A program made the position numbers and the translations under genes. Positions 60,901 to 64,000 of a DNA stretch of 64,000 nt are shown piece by piece. The stretch covers positions 1 to 64,000 of the forward strand of contig DF241124.1 of the NCBI GenBank assembly GCA_000507305.1, written 5' to 3'. Origin of the DNA: Breviolum minutum Mf 1.05b.01 (lineage: Eukaryota; Sar; Dinophyceae; Suessiales; Symbiodiniaceae). Numbering within the stretch: the first letter of the stretch is position 1; each line of letters starts with the position of its first letter. The notes under the pieces are model-generated. The model was not told where the DNA came from and did no database searches. It saw nothing but the letters and a program-made list of their open reading frames with translations.

Positions 60901-61004
60901 TCATCCTGAGGTTGGGCATTAGCATCACCGTTGCCTCAATTTTTGCTGGTGCACTGAATATGGTCATGGCCAGTGTGATCAAACTCAATCCGCTTGAAAC
61001 CCAG
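57928..61004 (+). CDS. SLC35/triose-phosphate-translocator-like carrier, two exons of a larger gene
   Basis: Exon 57928-58139 follows an AG acceptor before G. It ends ASVFFFGLAFALNIGLNNFS and LSLVAIS. The A-L-N-I-x-L-N-N-x-S-L-x-x-V-A-I-S stretch is the hallmark fourth-helix region of nucleotide-sugar and triose-phosphate transporters. It ends at a GC donor (58140). Exon 60900-61004 reads ISITVASIFAGALNMVMASV then KLNPLETQ. This matches the later helix and the K-x-N-P-L-E-x loop of the same family. It may end at a GA donor (61005). Exons between and after are missing from my model; 60190-60325 has a hydrophobic reading (GIASYVILPFFLDG) that may belong. Localisation is probably Golgi/ER or plastid membrane. 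The substrate cannot be told. The two exons are placed in one gene by family order and strand. Confidence 0.55.
58507..58524 (+). other. Possible relic of the dinoflagellate spliced leader
   Basis: GTATCATTACTGCTCAAG, five bases before the ATG at 58530, resembles the 3' part of the conserved dinoflagellate leader (GTAGCCATTTTGGCTCAAG). GTA, CATT and GCTCAAG match in order. It fits an intronless gene derived from processed mRNA. Chance similarity is possible. Confidence 0.35.
58530..58901 (+). CDS. Small secreted cysteine-rich protein, single exon
   Basis: An intronless frame of 123 codons starts at ATG 58530 and stops with TAA. The N-terminus MASFASLLVALVLTTGTAK is a good signal peptide with cleavage likely after the TGTA region. 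The mature part holds nine cysteines (CSKCVCLVPSS, SQCANNCGVGA, VCGCCGN), suggesting disulphide bonds. Its codons end in G or C more often than those of neighbouring exons. It lies between two carrier exons on the same strand, so it either nests in an intron or separates two genes. I recognise no family. It looks like a retroposed gene (see the leader relic just upstream). Confidence 0.55.
   Translation: MASFASLLVALVLTTGTAKVPDATCLVQAKPQLSDSKIQTVQIDPVPAPDGYELKCSKCVCLVPSSTSWGLSISQCANNCGVGAVAGAFAYTTATSMSVCGCCGNTQVMDEPNDPYSVYVPKR
59561..59608. repeat. (GTTT)n microsatellite
   Basis: Twelve tandem GTTT units. Non-coding. Confidence 0.95.
59899..60002. repeat. Hairpin element family A, complete copy
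   Basis: It begins CTGTTGATTGAAGAAATCCC and ends CAGGATTTCTTCCATCAACA plus G. The inner right arm ACCATATCAACTGGTGCAGG is the complement of the left arm seen at 12181 and 42600. The centre resembles the copy at 18687 (ACAACCACCT, then ACCCTGTAAATAATGGG). It is preceded by TATCAACAGTG, a second inverted copy of the end, possibly a nested remnant. Confidence 0.75.
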
Positions 61005-64000
61005 GATGTTTCAACAGGCTGACCTTGATAGACATTCGTGAGGCGTTTGAGAAGCACAGTAAAGATAATGTTTTGTTTACTGATTGTAGGACAATGCCTC
61101 AGGCATGTACTGTACATTTTTTGTAGCAATGCGTATTCTTATGACGTTTACATGTATTATATATAAATTCATATCTATTCACTTTGCGCTCTGTACATCT
61201 TATTTGTATACTTGTACTTACTATGTACCTATGGATTTGAAACACCCTTGAATACACATGTATTAATTTATATTTGCAGTGTGCATGCATCCAAATCTAT
61301 GACATTCATCCCTCAGCTCGAGGAACGTGAATTTTTCTCCAATCAACAAAAACAAGTTATCGTGAGTCCCCTTCTAGTCGGAGAGAAGCCGTTCAAGATG
61401 CGAGGTTGGACACGACTTGTTACATGGCTTTGCCAGCAGGGTAGCGTCCTCAGGGTCTCAAGAGTGGTTGCTCAGTTAGATTGGATGAAGGACCTGGATC
61501 ATCGCCCTCATCTCAGGATTCTGCTCTTGATTCCGTCACTGGTGTGGCCTCACCCTGTGAGTCAGTGGTAATGCTGGCATGTAAATTAGCAACGGGAGTT
61601 TTCTTTTTCTTTTCCTGTTTTTTGGTTTTGTGCATTTTGTTGGTGAGAACTCAACATATATGGTGAAACAGGCCCAGCAAAAACACCAACATTGAAACAA
61701 AAACACCCAAACCATCAAGGGTTTTAAACAACTATTTGTGCCAGGCCCAATCATGACTCCATGACAGACTGGCAGATCCTGCAGGAGGTCATGTAACTTT
61801 GATGACCTTTAAGATCCCTGGGATGATGGATGGTTTCGTCCCTAATTTAAGTTGGTGAAACTGGGAAGATGATGAGGATGACGGTGTACCCTTGATATGG
61901 GTTGTATGGTATTGTATTTGTATTGAATTGAGATCGCACTGAGATAATGATGTTCATCCAAATTGGCTAAGACTAAGCTTGCAGTATAGTGATTTTGCAC
62001 AGATGGGTCTGGCCGCCGGCCCAATGATTGTTTGTCCGACTTGCAATAGTGGTGCAAATAGTAGGCTATTGGACCACGACAATCTTAAATCACATACCCA
62101 TAAGTAGTATGTGATTTCAAAATGCGATGTGAGCTCAAAAATGCAGCTGATTCACTTAGATCTTATTGTCTTTATAACATCGTATCACCATGTGTTTTTA
62201 AGGAATGTGGCTATTGTAAAATGTTTTGCTGCCCTGGATGTTTGGGATAGTCAAGGGTATTGTTGTTAAAACTCCAAGGTCGAAGAACCCCTCTGTCCTG
62301 ATTCCTGTGCTGATTTCCGGAGTGCCTTCCGGGGGAAACTTGCAACTGCGGTTGAAAAGCCCTTTTCTGCAAAGGTTTTGGTGATGAACTTTGGAGCAAC
62401 CATAGTGGAACTGCGAAAATATGGAAGGTTTTAATCTTAACCTTGAGCAATAATAAACAAAACGATCAGGTATACTTTGTATACTTTGATTTCCATGATT
62501 TTCCTCGCTGATTTTGAGGTACTCTCATTTTTCTACAACATTTTGCAGTACACCATGGCCGGGAGCCAAACAACAGTTGGCTGATGGAGAAAATGCGGTT
62601 GGAAAAAAACGTTGGATCTTGAGGTCCACAAGCTTTCGCCCACGCATGCAACCCTTGCTGGAAACTTCAACAAGGTTCCATGCTGCCCATGGTATTGCAT
62701 ATTCACTCTAGGCTATAAAAAACGATGAGAAACAGTGTCAGAAAGTAGTGAAAACTACACATGAAACTACACAAAAAAAGCACATCATGTTCCGAGTTTT
62801 TGTTGAAATAACGTCTTACAGTTCCCATATCACACGCACAGATCAAACACATTTCAACCATGGGGGGTGTTTTGTCTCAGATGTCTCTCTATTTTCAATG
62901 GGCAGGCTGCCACCATTGCATTGTCGCTGACTTTGAGCTTGGAGGTGTTGGCTAGTAATGTCTATGCTTTAATGAACGACAATCAAAAATGATACCAAGT
63001 TGAAATTTATGGGCGCTTGATTGTCATAGGTTGTAGCTTTGCAAAGTTGGATGTTGTTTTTTTTCCCATTTCTAAGCATTGCATAAACCAATGCATTTAC
63101 CACGTGAACCAGTTGTCCACGTTCCAATGTTTGCGTGGCTGGCTCAGTCCACCCCTGCTGGCAAGTACGGCCAAATCTTTGTGCTGGCGGTTGGGGTGTC
63201 TTAGTGGATCAAGGCGTCATTTTGGTGGAAATCGTTGTATCAATGCAAAAAGTCTGGTGAAACGGTGGTAGGTAGATGGTATAGGTAGTATAATTATAAT
63301 CACCCAATTTATCTAACCAGATATCAGATATATATTGCCTTGTGATCTAGGGTGTGAAAAAAAACGATGCCTACCACCATTGATCATTGCATCACCTTTT
63401 GAGGGATTAGGTTCTCAATGACCTTGGAATCAAAAATTGGTATCTTAAGGTCCCAATTTGGCACCTTTTTTATTGGCAAAATCGAACTGGGTTTGGTTTT
63501 TTGTTTCCCGTTCTTTTCCTTTCCGGTTTCCAAAACCACCAAGCGAAAAAAGCATCAGCAAAGTCGGTGATTGCTTGCAAACGGGAACTCCCCAAGTTGC
63601 TGGGGTAAAAGTCACCTTTTCACGACCAAAAAACTGAGATCTTGGGCAACATAGCGGCTTTTACCATGTTCAGTATGTCGAAGGCAGGGAGGTGCTGGCA
63701 GGAGTTGAACGGTGGAGTTTCAGTGCCATCATTGTCATATGGAAGTCCTTGGGCCTGGGATCAGATGGCATCTTCCGAAACTTGCTCATGTGGTTGATTT
63801 CAAGAGTGAAGGTTGAAGGCAATGATGTCTCCAAGTGAATTACTAGATAGATTTAGGTAGTTTTTCTAGTGGAACCCTTTGTTGCTACTGCATGTTCCAT
63901 CCGAAGACACCCTGCGCCAGGGCAAGTGAGAGGTCAATCTCAGCTTTGATATGTTTGGTTCCTAATCTCGAAAAAAAAAACGTTTCTGAGGTGGCGAAAA
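61005..64000. other. No firm gene; possible 3' exons of the carrier
   Basis: Frames near 61380-61570 (RREAVQDARLDTTCYMALPA in one reading; a Ser-rich tail PGSSPSSQDSALDSVTG) and 63100-63190 (VPMFAWLAQSTPAGKYGQIF) are protein-like on the + strand and could be terminal carrier exons, but no motif or phase proves it. The remainder to the right end shows nothing I recognise. Confidence 0.35.

Overview
This window looks like nuclear DNA of a dinoflagellate, most probably a Symbiodiniaceae-type genome. That is an inference from four things. (1) Genes are sparse and cut into many short exons. (2) Donor sites mix GT, GC and GA, and acceptors are mostly AG followed by G. (3) All genes I can support lie on the + strand. 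(4) There are microsatellites, short inverted-repeat elements and possible spliced-leader relics. I saw no bacterial operon, CRISPR array, rRNA or convincing tRNA. Most open frames are accidental, because real exons here are often 40-200 bases.

Layout. 2.5-3.0 kb: two exons of an MFS-type transporter joined by a GC-AG intron. 3-13 kb: no firm gene. 14-18.7 kb: exons of a membrane protein with a cysteine-rich furin-like segment, beta-type segments and a transmembrane helix, including a putative 28-base intron. 22-23.5 kb: satellite with an assembly gap. 25.0-26.6 kb: an intron-poor TMEM43/LUMA-family gene with two frame breaks. 28.9-53.4 kb: the main feature, a head-to-tail array of four paralogous multipass membrane protein genes resembling the Rolling stone / FAR-17a-AIG1 superfamily. 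Copies 1 and 2 can be rebuilt exon by exon into open frames of 236 and 213 codons, and copies 3 and 4 are partly resolved. 57.9-61.0 kb: exons of a SLC35/triose-phosphate-translocator-like carrier, with a small intronless gene for a secreted Cys-rich protein lying between two of its exons.

The genes mostly encode membrane proteins, but nothing in the sequence shows that they act in one pathway. The strongest structural signal is the splice-site usage in the four-copy array. All four paralogs have a GA donor at the same intron, just before a conserved (D/E)CPIY motif. Repeats include a TA-flanked element carrying a 66-base minisatellite, an 813-base terminal-inverted-repeat element inside an intron, two families of about 100-base hairpin elements, and several satellites.
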